Positions 41,422 to 49,899 of a stretch of DNA of 64,000 bases are shown here, piece after piece. Below the pieces are notes generated by a model, which ran no database searches, had not been told where the DNA came from, and was given only the letters and a program-made list of their open reading frames with translations. This DNA comes from Nocardioides pinisoli (GTDB taxonomy: Bacteria; Actinomycetota; Actinomycetes; Propionibacteriales; Nocardioidaceae): NCBI RefSeq assembly GCF_024199985.1, contig NZ_JANARS010000006.1, forward strand, positions 124,001-188,000, given 5' to 3'. How positions within the stretch are numbered: the stretch's first letter is position 1; each line of letters starts with the position of its first letter. A program made the translations under genes and the position numbers.

Positions 41422-42282
41422 ATGGAGTCCACGGGAGCCGCCGACCGGGTCGCGGTCATGATCGATGCCGACAACACCCGCCCCGCCTACGCCGACGAGG
41501 TGCTGGGCGAGGTCGCGAAGTACGGCGACCCGACGATCCGGCGCGTCTACGGCGACTGGACCAACCCCCACCTCACCCAGTGGGCGCGCAAGCTCAACCG
41601 CCTCGGCCTGCGGGCGATGCACCAGAACGCATACACCTCGGGCAAGAACTCCACCGACCTCGCGCTCGTGATCGACGCGATGGACCTGTTGTACGACGGC
41701 AACGTCGAGGCGTTCGCGCTCGTCACCAGCGACAGCGACTTCACCAGCCTCGCCCACCGGCTGCGCGAGTCGGGCAAGAAGGTCTACGTGCTCGGGGAGA
41801 ACAAGGCGCCGGAGTCGCTGCGCAACGCCTGCGACAAGTTCATCGACCTCGCGGTGGTCACCGACCGCCAGGACGACGCCGAGGACGTCGACGACGAGTC
41901 GGACGACGCCGGCGAGGCCGAGGCGCCCTCGATCAACCTGCAGAGCGCGCTCACCCGCGCGGTCAACGCGGTCTCCGACGACGACGGCTGGGCGATCCTG
42001 CCCGCGCTGGGCAACCAGCTGATCCGCACCCACCCGTCCTTCGACGCGCGCAACTTCGCCGGGCCCGGGGCGCGGCTGAGCACGCTCGTCACCGCCCAGC
42101 CCTACCTCGAGACCGCCGGCTCCGGCAACGCGATGCGGGTCCGGCTCAAGGGTCACAAGCCCGACGGGAAGAAGGCCGCGGCGACCAAGGTGACCGCGCC
42201 CAAGGTGACGGAACCCAAGGCGACGGCACCCAAGGCGACGGCCACGAAGACCCGGTCGAGGAAGGCGCCGCCGGCCCCCTGA
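41422..42282 (+). CDS. NYN-domain nuclease-like protein with OST-HTH (LOTUS) domain
   Basis: 286 aa. The N-terminal LabA/DUF88 PIN-like domain (about residues 8-150) has acidic residues VMIDADNT, STDLALVIDAMDLLY and LVTSDSDFTSLA in the order of NYN active sites. Residues about 170-240 form an OST-HTH/LOTUS module (SALTRAVNAVSDDDGWAILPALGNQL). The C-terminus is a Lys/Thr/Pro-rich tail of tandem five-residue units (KVTAP/KATAP). It is probably an RNA-processing or RNA-binding protein. Confidence 0.88.
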   Translation: MESTGAADRVAVMIDADNTRPAYADEVLGEVAKYGDPTIRRVYGDWTNPHLTQWARKLNRLGLRAMHQNAYTSGKNSTDLALVIDAMDLLYDGNVEAFALVTSDSDFTSLAHRLRESGKKVYVLGENKAPESLRNACDKFIDLAVVTDRQDDAEDVDDESDDAGEAEAPSINLQSALTRAVNAVSDDDGWAILPALGNQLIRTHPSFDARNFAGPGARLSTLVTAQPYLETAGSGNAMRVRLKGHKPDGKKAAATKVTAPKVTEPKATAPKATATKTRSRKAPPAP

Positions 42283-42362
42283 CGCATCACGGTTGCGTCA
42301 CGGGTGCGTCACGGCTGCGCGACGGCCGGAACCGGCGGCGGACGTCGCGGCGTCGGACGGCC

Positions 42363-43355
42363 ATGACCCTCTCGACGACCCTCACCGTGGCCCGCGCCCG
42401 CACCGCCGGAGTCCTCACCGCCCTCACCATGACGGCCCTGCTGGCCGCCTGCTCCGCCGGCGACAGCGGCGACGGCGGAGGCGACGCCACCTCCGGCGAC
42501 GTGTCGAGCGAGGCGTCGAACGACGCCTCGGGCAGCTCTTCCGGCAATTCGTCCGGCAGCTCGTCCGACCGGTCCGCGCCGGGGGCGGACGCCGGCGCCA
42601 CGGCTGAGGACTCCACGGCGGGCGACACGGCTGGCGACGGCCCCACCACCCCGGAGCTGCGGCGCTCGGTCATCTCGAGCGGCACCGTCTCGCTCGCCGG
42701 CGAGGACGTGCGCGAGACCCGCCGCGACGTGCAGCGCGTCGTCGACGCGCAGGGTGGCGAGATCACGGAGGAGACCACCGAGACCGACTCCGACGGCGAC
42801 ACCTCCTACGTGCGGATGGTCGTGCGCGTGCCCAGCGCGAAGTTCGGCGAGACGATGTCGGCGCTCGAGCAGGTCGGGGTGCTCCGCTCGTCCGACCGCG
42901 GCTCCGAGGACGTCACGACCCAGGTCATCGACAACGGCGCCCGCGTCCGCGCCCAGGAGGCCAGCCTGCGCCGCGTCGAGCTCCTGCTCGCCGACGCGCG
43001 CGACCTCAAGGACGTGATCTGGATCGAGTCCCAGCTCACCGGCCGCCAGGCCGAGCTGGACTCGCTGAAGTCGCAGCAGTCGTGGCTGGCCGACCAGACG
43101 TCGCTCTCGACCATCACCGTCGACATCTCCACCCACCAGGTCGTCGAGGACGCGCCCGAGGAGAAGGAGCGGCCCTCGGGCTTCCTGGCCGGGCTCGACG
43201 GCGGCTCGAAGGCGCTCGGGGCCGTGGTGACGGTGCTCAGCACCGTCCTCGGCGCGCTGCTCCCCTTCGCCGCGGTGGCGCTGGTGATCGGCCTCCCGGT
43301 CTGGCTCGTCGTCCGACGCCGCCGGGGCGCCACGACCCGTACCCCGGCGGCGTAG
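42363..43355 (+). CDS. DUF4349 lipoprotein
   Basis: 330 aa. The signal peptide has the lipobox LLAAC with Cys30. A Ser/Gly/Asp-rich spacer runs to about residue 95. The DUF4349 core (SGTVSLAGEDVRETRRDVQRVVDAQGG, VVRVPSAKFGETMSALEQVG) includes a coiled-coil (about 200-245). A C-terminal membrane helix and Arg-rich end follow (LPFAAVALVIGLPVWLVVRRRRG). The protein therefore spans the periphery, anchored at both ends. Function of DUF4349 is unknown. It ends at a hairpin shared with the convergent MFS gene. Confidence 0.85.
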   Translation: MTLSTTLTVARARTAGVLTALTMTALLAACSAGDSGDGGGDATSGDVSSEASNDASGSSSGNSSGSSSDRSAPGADAGATAEDSTAGDTAGDGPTTPELRRSVISSGTVSLAGEDVRETRRDVQRVVDAQGGEITEETTETDSDGDTSYVRMVVRVPSAKFGETMSALEQVGVLRSSDRGSEDVTTQVIDNGARVRAQEASLRRVELLLADARDLKDVIWIESQLTGRQAELDSLKSQQSWLADQTSLSTITVDISTHQVVEDAPEEKERPSGFLAGLDGGSKALGAVVTVLSTVLGALLPFAAVALVIGLPVWLVVRRRRGATTRTPAA

Positions 43356-43370
43356 ACGCCGCGTCTACGC
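43350..43370. terminator. Bidirectional hairpin between convergent genes
   Basis: GCGTAGACGC-C-GCGTCTACGC gives 10-bp arms and overlaps both stop codons (43355 and 43365). Confidence 0.55.
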
Positions 43371-44711
43371 AGGCACCCGCTCGTGCACCGGCTCGATCGT
43401 CGGGTCCTCGCGGTCGAGCCGGGCACCTCGGGTCTCGGGCAGGAAGCGCGCGCAGGTCAACGAGATCGCGGCGACCAGCACGTTGTAGCCGGCGACCCAC
43501 CACAGCGTGCCGTCACCGCGCGTGACCAGCCAGGCGCAGATGAGTGGCGTCAGGCCGGACGCGACGATGCCGGAGACCTGGTAGAGGGTGCTGAGCGCGG
43601 TGTAGCGGTAGCGAGTGTCGAACAGCTCGGACCAGAAGGCCGCGAGCGGTCCGTAGACCGTCCCGTAGACGACGCCGAGGCCCACGACGAACACGAGCGA
43701 GATGGCCCACCGGTCCCCCGTCTGCACGAGGAACGCCGCCGGGAAGGCGAAGAGCAGACCCACCCACGCGCCGACGCGGTAGACCGGCTTGCGGCCGACC
43801 TTGTCCGACAGCGCCCCGGCGAGCGGAACGAGGACGACACCGAGCGCCGCGCCGACGATGATCGCGTCGAGCGCCCAGGCGCGCGGCAGCTCCAGGTTGG
43901 TCGCGACGTAGGCCAGCAGGTAGACCGAGAACAGGTTGAAGGTGAAGCCCTCGACGAAGCGAGTGCCCATGCCCAGCAGCAGCGGCCGGGGCTGCTCGCG
44001 CAGCAGGTCGCGCAGCGGCAGCCGCGAGATCTCCTTGCGCTCCTGCACCTTGGCGAACTCCGGCGTCTCCATCACCGAGAGCCGGATGTAGGCGCCGATG
44101 CCGAGCAGGACGATGCTGACGAGGAAGCACGCGCGCCAGCCCCAGGCGAGGAAGTCCTCCTCCGGCAGCAGCCCGGCGAGCGAGAACGCGCCGGCGGCCA
44201 GGACCAGCCCACCGGGTACGCCGATGTGGGCGAAGCTGCCGTAGAGGCCGCGGCGCCCGGCCGGGGCGTACTCCACGGCCAGCAGCACGGCGCCGCCGTA
44301 CTCCCCACCCACGCCGATGCCCTGCGCCACCCGCAGCAGCACCAGGGCGATCGGCGCCCAGACGCCGATCTGGTCGTAGGTCGGCAGCAGGCCGATGAGG
44401 GCGGTGCCGACGCCCATGATGACCAGGGTCAGCAGCAGCATCTGCTTGCGTCCGATGCGGTCGCCGTAGTGGCCGAACACCAGCCCCCCGATCGGGCGGG
44501 CGAAGAAGCCGACGGCGAAGGTCGCGAAGGCGGCGAACTGGGCGGCGGGGCCGTCGAGGCCGTTGAAGTAGAGCTTGTCGAAGACGACGGCGGCGGCCGT
44601 GCCGTAGAGGAAGAAGTCGTACCACTCGATCGTGGCGCCGACCGCCGAGGCGAGGGCGACGCGTCGGGGCGTCGGTGCCGTCGGGGTGGGGCGCGCGGCA
44701 TGGGCGCTCAC
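43365..44711 (-). CDS. MFS transporter, metabolite:H+ symporter (ProP/ShiA-like) family
   Basis: 448 aa, 12 membrane helices. The family motifs are FGHYGDRIGRKQMLL (loop 2-3), GIGVGGEYGGAVLLAVEYAP (helix 4) and LSDKVGRKPVY (loop 8-9). It imports small organic acids or zwitterions with protons. Here it is the last gene of the sulfur operon, so it probably imports a sulfonate or sulfone. GTG 44711 overlaps the flavin reductase stop (GTGA). Confidence 0.88.
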   Translation of the reverse strand: MSAHAARPTPTAPTPRRVALASAVGATIEWYDFFLYGTAAAVVFDKLYFNGLDGPAAQFAAFATFAVGFFARPIGGLVFGHYGDRIGRKQMLLLTLVIMGVGTALIGLLPTYDQIGVWAPIALVLLRVAQGIGVGGEYGGAVLLAVEYAPAGRRGLYGSFAHIGVPGGLVLAAGAFSLAGLLPEEDFLAWGWRACFLVSIVLLGIGAYIRLSVMETPEFAKVQERKEISRLPLRDLLREQPRPLLLGMGTRFVEGFTFNLFSVYLLAYVATNLELPRAWALDAIIVGAALGVVLVPLAGALSDKVGRKPVYRVGAWVGLLFAFPAAFLVQTGDRWAISLVFVVGLGVVYGTVYGPLAAFWSELFDTRYRYTALSTLYQVSGIVASGLTPLICAWLVTRGDGTLWWVAGYNVLVAAISLTCARFLPETRGARLDREDPTIEPVHERVPA

Positions 44712-45325
44712 GCGGCGTCCTCCGCGTCGTCGCGGGACCCGGCGGAGCCCGGGTCGGCTGCGCCGCGGTCGACCTCGGCGCCGTTGATCCGGCCGTCGAG
44801 CCGGGCCGGGTCGAGGTCGTCACGGTGCAGCTTGGCGAAGGCGGAGCGGTGGAAGACGAGCGGGTGCTCGCCGTCACCGGCCCCGACCTCGTGCACCTCG
44901 AGCAGCACGATGACGTGGTCCCCGGCGACGACCTCCTCGTGGAGGGAGCAGTCGTAGGTCGCCACGGCCTCGTCGAGCAGCACCGCGCCGTTGCCGGTGA
45001 CCTTGAACGGGAGGCCGGCGAAGCGCTCCTCGCGGGGCCCGGCGAGCTGCCGGCAGACTGCGTCGTGGTGGTCGGCCAGCACGCTGATGCCGAGGTGCTC
45101 GGCCTCGCGCAGCAGCGGCCAGGTGGAGCTGGTCGTCGAGATCGAGAACGACACGAGCGCCGGGTCGATGCTCACGGAGGTGAACGACGACGCCGCGATG
45201 CCGGTGAGCTGTCCCTTCACCGACGCCGCGACGGCGACCACCCCGGAGGGGAAGGCGCCGAAGGCGTCGCGCAGCGTGCGCTGGTCGATGGCAGGGACGG
45301 TCGCGGGGTGTGCGTGTGCGGTCAT
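44708..45325 (-). CDS. Flavin reductase (HpaC/DszD-like)
   Basis: 205 aa. The flavin_reduct domain is visible: LRDAFGAFPSGVVAVAASV, GIAASSFTSVSIDPALVSFSI and LFVLA-type barrel strands ending near residue 165. An Asp/Ala-rich tail follows. It supplies reduced FMN to the SsuD and DszC-like monooxygenases encoded upstream. ATG 45325 overlaps the FMN reductase stop (ATGA). Confidence 0.9.
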   Translation of the reverse strand: MTAHAHPATVPAIDQRTLRDAFGAFPSGVVAVAASVKGQLTGIAASSFTSVSIDPALVSFSISTTSSTWPLLREAEHLGISVLADHHDAVCRQLAGPREERFAGLPFKVTGNGAVLLDEAVATYDCSLHEEVVAGDHVIVLLEVHEVGAGDGEHPLVFHRSAFAKLHRDDLDPARLDGRINGAEVDRGAADPGSAGSRDDAEDAA

Positions 45326-45846
45326 GCGGACGTGACCTCCAGGGCGGGAGCGGGAAGGGTCGGCAGGAGCTGCTCGGCGGTGGCGAACCACGCGTCGTAG
45401 GGCTCGCGCCGGTCGTGCTCGGAGTCGAGGACGTAGAGCCCGCGCGTCGGCACGGTCGCGCCGAGCTCGACGAGCAGGGGGCGGAGCCCGTGCTCGGTGG
45501 CGAGCGCGTGCACCGGCGACGCCCCGAGCATCAGCGGGATGGCGGTCACACCACCGAGCCCCTGGTGGGGGAAGCGGTCGAGGAACGCCTTGAGCAGACC
45601 GGTGTAGGTCGCCTTGTAGGTCGGGCTGGCGACGACCACGACGAGGCTGGAGGCGACCTCCTCGACCAGCTCGGCGACGCGCGGGGCCTCCCGGTCGAAG
45701 AGCTCCGAGGCGTGGTCGGCGAGGTCGACGACGAGGTCGGCACCACCCAGGCGGTCGGCGAGGGTCAGCGCCGACTCGTAGGTGCGCGAACGGGGCTTGG
45801 GGTTGCCGACCACGACCGCGACGCGGGCGGCTGCCCGGGCGCTCAC
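45322..45846 (-). CDS. NADPH-dependent FMN reductase (SsuE-like)
   Basis: 174 aa flavodoxin-like protein. VVVGNPKPRSRTYESAL is the FMN-phosphate loop and VVASPTYKATYTGLLKAFLDRFP the isoalloxazine loop, as in SsuE/MsuE. It makes FMNH2 for desulfonation. GTG 45846 overlaps the ssuD stop (GTGA). Two different flavin reductases in one operon suggest separate partners. Confidence 0.9.
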   Translation of the reverse strand: MSARAAARVAVVVGNPKPRSRTYESALTLADRLGGADLVVDLADHASELFDREAPRVAELVEEVASSLVVVVASPTYKATYTGLLKAFLDRFPHQGLGGVTAIPLMLGASPVHALATEHGLRPLLVELGATVPTRGLYVLDSEHDRREPYDAWFATAEQLLPTLPAPALEVTSA

Positions 45847-46985
45847 GAGGCCGCCCGCTGTCCGCCGAACGGCACGGACGCGCGCGCCGCCGTCGGCGCG
45901 GGGTTGGTCCACAGGCCACGCTGCTCCAGCACCGGCAGCACGCCCTCGCCGAAGTGGTAGGCGCCCTCGAGGTGCGGGTAGGCCGAGAGCACGAACTCCT
46001 CGATCCCGAGCGCGGCGTACTCCTCGATGCGGTCCGCGACCTCCTCGTGGCTGCCGACCAGCGCGGTGCCGGCACCGCCGCGGACCAGGCCCACGCCGGC
46101 CCAGACGTTGGGGTGGATCTCGAGGCCCTCGCGCGAGCCGTTGTTGAGGGCGAGCATGTTCTGCTGCCCGACCGACTCCGACTTCTTGAGTCCCTCCTGG
46201 ACGCGGCGGATCTCGGCGTCGTCGATGCCCTCGAGCAGGCGGTCGGCCTCGGCCCAGGCCTCCTCGGACGTGTCGCGGTTGATGGTGTGCATCCGGATGC
46301 CGAAGCGGATCTCCCGCCCCTGCTTCTCTGCCAGCTCGCGGATCCACGCGATCTTCTTCGCGACCGCGGCCGGCGGCTCGCCCCAGGTGAGGTAGACGTC
46401 GGCGTGCCTGGCCGCCACGAGACCGGCTGCCGGCGAGGAGCCGCCGAAGTAGATGCCGGGGACCGGGTCCGGCAGCTGCTGCAGGCGCGCCTGCTCCACC
46501 CGCAGGTGTCGCCCGGCGAAGGTCACCTCGTCGCCGGTCCACAGCCGCCGGACGATCTCGAGGAACTCGTCGCAGCGCTCGTAGCGCGCGTCCTTGTCGA
46601 GGAAGTCGCCGTAGGCGCGCTGCTCGTGCGACTCGCCGCCGGTCACGACGTTGAGCAGCAACCGGCCGCCGGAGAGGTTCTGGAAGGTGGCGGCCATCTG
46701 CGCGGCCAGCGTGGGCGAGGTCATCCCGGGCCGGAACGCGACGAGGAACTTCAGCCGCTCCGACAGCGGCGCGAGCATGGCCGTGGTCAGCCAGGCGTCC
46801 TCGCACCAGGCGCCGGTCGGGGTCAGCGCCGCCTCGAAGCCGAGCTGCCCGGCGCTGCGGGCGACCTGCCCGAGGTAGGGCACGCTCGCAGGCCGCCCTC
46901 CGGCGCCGTGGGAGACGCCGTGGCCGCCGCTGACGACCTGTCGGCCGTCACCGCCGTTGGTGGGCAGGAACCAGTGGAACTTCAT
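45843..46985 (-). CDS. ssuD: FMNH2-dependent alkanesulfonate monooxygenase
   Basis: 380 aa luciferase-like TIM barrel. It closely follows E. coli SsuD throughout: FHWFLPTNGGDG, PTGAWCEDAW, LKFLVAFRPGMTSPTLAAQ, VTGGESHEQ, YFGGSSPAAG, YLTWGEPP, IRFGIRMHTINRDTSEEAW and NVWAGVGLVRGGAGTALVG. It cleaves sulfonates to aldehyde and sulfite. ATG 46985 starts the conserved N-terminus. Methanesulfonate (MsuD) or dimethylsulfone (SfnG) activity is possible. Confidence 0.93.
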   Translation of the reverse strand: MKFHWFLPTNGGDGRQVVSGGHGVSHGAGGRPASVPYLGQVARSAGQLGFEAALTPTGAWCEDAWLTTAMLAPLSERLKFLVAFRPGMTSPTLAAQMAATFQNLSGGRLLLNVVTGGESHEQRAYGDFLDKDARYERCDEFLEIVRRLWTGDEVTFAGRHLRVEQARLQQLPDPVPGIYFGGSSPAAGLVAARHADVYLTWGEPPAAVAKKIAWIRELAEKQGREIRFGIRMHTINRDTSEEAWAEADRLLEGIDDAEIRRVQEGLKKSESVGQQNMLALNNGSREGLEIHPNVWAGVGLVRGGAGTALVGSHEEVADRIEEYAALGIEEFVLSAYPHLEGAYHFGEGVLPVLEQRGLWTNPAPTAARASVPFGGQRAAS

Positions 46986-47031
46986 CGTTGATCCTTTCGC
47001 GAGGGTCAGGGATGGCCTGGGAAGCGGGCCG

Positions 47032-48258
47032 TCAGAGCTGGCCGTGGTTGGGCGGTGGCGTGCCGTCGGCGACGTACCTGCCGAGGTGCTGCACCTTCCA
47101 CGCGGCCGGGTCGTGCAGGGTGTGCGTGCGGGCGTTGCGCCAGTGGCGGTCGAGGTTGAGCGAGTCGAGGGCCGAGCGGGTGCCGGAGACCTCGAAGAGC
47201 CGGCTGGACACCTCGACTGAGACGCGTGCGGAGTGGGCTCGTACGGCGGCCACCGCCAGGCTCGCGGTCGTCGCGGTGTCGGCGGTCAGGTCGGCGTCGG
47301 CGGCGTCGACCGCCCGGGCGGCCTCGCGCAGCAGTGCCTCGGAGGCGCGTACGTCGAGCTCCATCTCGCCCAGCGCCTGCACGACCAGCGGGTCGTCGAC
47401 CGCCCGGTCCACGCCGGCGTCCGGGTAGGGACGCGACCTCGTGCGGACGAAGGCCGCGGCCTCGGTCAGCGCGGCGCGGGCGATGCCGACGTCGAGGGCG
47501 GCGTGCAGCACCTGGGCGAAGGCGCCGTAGGTCTGCGGCCCCTCGAAGGTCAGGTGGTAGGGGGTGATGCGGTCCGTGGCGACCTCGACCTGGTCGAGCC
47601 GTACGGTGCCGCTGGCGGTGGTCCGCTGGCCCATGCCGTCCCAGTCGTCGGTGACGCTCACGCCGGGCGCGTGCCGCTCGACCCAGGCCACGTGGAGCGG
47701 GCCGGTGCCCGGGGCGGCCAGCGTGTCCTGACGGGCGAGCACCGGGATCCAGTCGGCGAAGAGCGCGCCGGTGCTGTAGCCCTTGGTGCCGGTGAGCGTC
47801 CACCGCCCGTTGCCGGCCGGCGTCAGGGTGGTGCGGATGTCGCGGACGTGCCTGGTCCCGACCTCCGACTGGGCGTTGCCGAACCGCTTGCCGCTCAGCA
47901 CCTCGCGGAAGAAGAACCACTGCTGCTCGCGGGTGCCCTGGTGGCGCAGCGCGTTGACGTAGACGAAGTGGCTGTGCGGCACCTGGGCCACGCTCGGGTC
48001 ACCGGTCGCCAGGATCCGGAAGACCTCGGCGAGGGTCTCGACCGGCAGACCGGCGCCACCGTGCTCGACCGGCACCGTCACCGCGAGCAGGCCCGAGGCG
48101 GAGAGGCGGTCGAGCTCGCGCTCGGGGAGCAGGCGGTCCCGGTCTCGCTCGAGCGACGTGGCGGCGAGCTCGGCGGCGATGCCCGTGGCGACCGCGATCG
48201 CGTCGTCGCGGGACAGGACCGGGACGGCCTCGACCTCTCGGACGGTGGCGGCGCTCAT
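47032..48258 (-). CDS. SfnB/DszC-family flavin monooxygenase (acyl-CoA dehydrogenase fold)
   Basis: 408 aa. The acyl-CoA dehydrogenase-like N- and middle domains include VTVPVEHGGAGLPVETLAEV and WTLTGTKGYSTGALFADWI. The C-terminal SLNLDRHWRNARTHTLHDPAAWK motif is diagnostic of the DszC/SfnB group rather than true acyl-CoA dehydrogenases. Members oxygenate organosulfur compounds or support sulfone use. ATG 48258 has GAGGAG upstream and an A/T-rich promoter sharing GTAGAC with the next gene's promoter. It lies 46 bp upstream of ssuD. Confidence 0.85.
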   Translation of the reverse strand: MSAATVREVEAVPVLSRDDAIAVATGIAAELAATSLERDRDRLLPERELDRLSASGLLAVTVPVEHGGAGLPVETLAEVFRILATGDPSVAQVPHSHFVYVNALRHQGTREQQWFFFREVLSGKRFGNAQSEVGTRHVRDIRTTLTPAGNGRWTLTGTKGYSTGALFADWIPVLARQDTLAAPGTGPLHVAWVERHAPGVSVTDDWDGMGQRTTASGTVRLDQVEVATDRITPYHLTFEGPQTYGAFAQVLHAALDVGIARAALTEAAAFVRTRSRPYPDAGVDRAVDDPLVVQALGEMELDVRASEALLREAARAVDAADADLTADTATTASLAVAAVRAHSARVSVEVSSRLFEVSGTRSALDSLNLDRHWRNARTHTLHDPAAWKVQHLGRYVADGTPPPNHGQL

Positions 48259-48277
48259 CTCTCTCTCCTCGCAATTA

Positions 48278-48297
48278 ACTCTATTGATCTTGTAGAC
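48278..48297 (-). promoter_or_regulatory. Promoter of the SfnB-like/ssuD operon with GTCTAC box
   Basis: On the minus strand, GTCTAC (48297-48292) is followed 8 nt later by TAGAGT (48283-48278), a -10 candidate. The layout is the same as upstream of the 49739 gene. Confidence 0.5.
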
Positions 48298-48350
48298 AAA
48301 CGTAGCAGCGCTGCGCCCGGTACCGGGGACCGGCGCCGCGCGGGGGTGTC

Positions 48351-48407
48351 GAGGGGGTGGAAGGCAGCGCCTTGCAGGCAGCGCGAGGCACGTCCCTCCA
48401 CCCCCTC
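48351..48407. terminator. 11-bp stem hairpin between the two DszC-like genes
   Basis: GAGGGGGTGGA (48351-48361) pairs with TCCACCCCCTC (48397-48407). It is 28 bp after the stop of the upstream gene on the minus strand. It separates two transcription units or attenuates read-through. Confidence 0.5.
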
Positions 48408-48434
48408 CGGAGCCGGTGCGTGACCGGTCGGTCC

Positions 48435-49739
48435 TCAGTCCGCGGCATCCCCCGTGCGCGGCCGGGAGTCGTCCCAGTCCTGGCGCCGTCGGGTCCCGCC
48501 GATGGACCAGGCGTAGGGCGGCGGCGTGCCGTTGACGGCGTGGGCGCCCACGACCCGGGCCTTGAGGATGCGCGGGTTGTGCGAGGCGACCGTGCGGGCG
48601 TTGCGCCAGTGGCGGTCGAGCGCGAGGGGGCGGGCGGTCGCCGAGGCACCCAGGGCGTCGAAGATGTCGGACGTGGCGCGCAGCACGAGCTCCGACACGA
48701 CGACCTGGGCGGTCGAGGACTCGATCTCGCCCACCTCGACGAGGGCGGCGACCTCCTCGCCGCTCGCCAGCGGCGCGTCCGCGACGGCCTGGATGCTGGC
48801 CGCCACCCGCAGCGTGGCGGCCTCGGCGGCGTAGACGGCCGCGGAGACCTCGCCGACCAGGGCGAGCACCTGGGCGTCGTCGCGCACGCGCGGCGCGTTG
48901 GCGTGGGAGAAGTTGCGGGTGCGCCGCTGCACGGCGTCGACCACGTCGCGCAGCGCCGCCCGGGCGATGCCGGTGAGCGTGGCGAGCAGGTTGAGCTGGT
49001 AGAAGGCGGTCTGGTAGGGGAAGCGGTCCTCGAAGGGCAGCACGTGGTCGGCCGGCACGCCCACGTTGTCAAAGGTCGTGGTGCCGCTGCCCGTGCCCTT
49101 CTGGCCGAAGCCGTTCCAGTCGTCGACGGTGCGCACACCCGGGTCGCGGGTGTCCACGAGGGCGATCGCGGTCGGGTCCTCCACCTCGTCGGGGTGCCCG
49201 GGCCGCGCGACGCGGGCGTGCACGTCGGCCCACTCCGCGAAGATGGTGCCGGTCGTGTAGTACTTCATGCCGTCGAGCCGGTACGACCCGTCCGCGCGTG
49301 GGCGGAGGACCGTGCGCGGCAGGTCGATGTCGGAGCCGACCTCCGACCACGCGTTCCCGGCCATCTCGCCGGCGACGAAGCGGTCGAACCACACCCGCTG
49401 GTCACTGGTGCGGGCGTGGTGCCACAGCCGGTCCTCGACGAGCGCGAAGTGCCCGCGGAACGCCTGCGGGAGGTTGGCGTCGACCGCGGCGAGCTCGATC
49501 CACAGCCGGGCGAGGTCGACGAGGTCGAGGCCGCCGCCGCCGAAGGAGACGGGCACGCGCAGCGCGCCGAACCCCTCGGCCTTGAGCAGCCGCACCGCCT
49601 CGACGGGCAGCTCGCCGTCGACCACACGCTGCAGCGCGCCGTCGGCGATGGACGCGAGGACCGCGCCCCAGTCGGTGGGCCGGGGCTCGGTCGGGGAGCT
49701 CGTCCGGCTGAGGACGGGCCGGACACGCAGGGTGGTCAT
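48435..49739 (-). CDS. DszC-like flavin monooxygenase (acyl-CoA dehydrogenase fold)
   Basis: 434 aa. It has the same family core as its downstream paralogue: LRVPVSFGGGGLDLVDLARL, MKYYTTGTIFAEWADV and ALDRHWRNARTVASHNP. The N-terminus and tail differ, so the two are old paralogues, not a recent duplication. It probably oxygenates a second organosulfur substrate. ATG 49739 has AGGAGG 9 nt upstream. It is divergent from the LysR gene, its likely regulator. Confidence 0.85.
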   Translation of the reverse strand: MTTLRVRPVLSRTSSPTEPRPTDWGAVLASIADGALQRVVDGELPVEAVRLLKAEGFGALRVPVSFGGGGLDLVDLARLWIELAAVDANLPQAFRGHFALVEDRLWHHARTSDQRVWFDRFVAGEMAGNAWSEVGSDIDLPRTVLRPRADGSYRLDGMKYYTTGTIFAEWADVHARVARPGHPDEVEDPTAIALVDTRDPGVRTVDDWNGFGQKGTGSGTTTFDNVGVPADHVLPFEDRFPYQTAFYQLNLLATLTGIARAALRDVVDAVQRRTRNFSHANAPRVRDDAQVLALVGEVSAAVYAAEAATLRVAASIQAVADAPLASGEEVAALVEVGEIESSTAQVVVSELVLRATSDIFDALGASATARPLALDRHWRNARTVASHNPRILKARVVGAHAVNGTPPPYAWSIGGTRRRQDWDDSRPRTGDAAD

Positions 49740-49758
49740 GGGTGGGTTCCTCCTGTTT

Positions 49759-49778
49759 TGTATAGTTACTTAGTAGAC
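49759..49778 (-). promoter_or_regulatory. Promoter of the DszC-like gene with GTCTAC box
   Basis: On the minus strand, GTCTAC (49778-49773) is followed 8 nt later by TATACA (49764-49759). An imperfect dyad AGTTACTTAGTAGACT overlaps it. This is the LysR-divergent region. Confidence 0.5.
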
Positions 49779-49851
49779 TTTAGGGAGTCGACGTCGCGGA
49801 CCCCGCAATCCCGGTAGCAGGTTTTGCCGTCCACCCGTGATCCGGCCCCAC

Positions 49852-49875
49852 CAGACCCCCCGACAGACCCCCCGA
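49852..49875. repeat. Tandem 12-bp repeat before the LysR gene
   Basis: CAGACCCCCCGA occurs twice in a row, 24 bp before the LysR GTG. A degenerate third unit may follow. It could lie in the 5' leader. Confidence 0.5.
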
Positions 49876-49899
49876 CAAACCCACCGGCAGGAGCAGAAC

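Noticed and set aside
41403..43355. 650-codon + strand frame containing the DUF4349 protein
   Set aside because: Its first 320 codons are a shadow of the NYN gene. A lipoprotein signal starts at ATG 42363.
47032..49739. The two acyl-CoA dehydrogenase-fold genes as fatty-acid oxidation enzymes
   Set aside because: The RHWRNAR motif and the ssuD/flavin reductase context point to DszC/SfnB monooxygenases.
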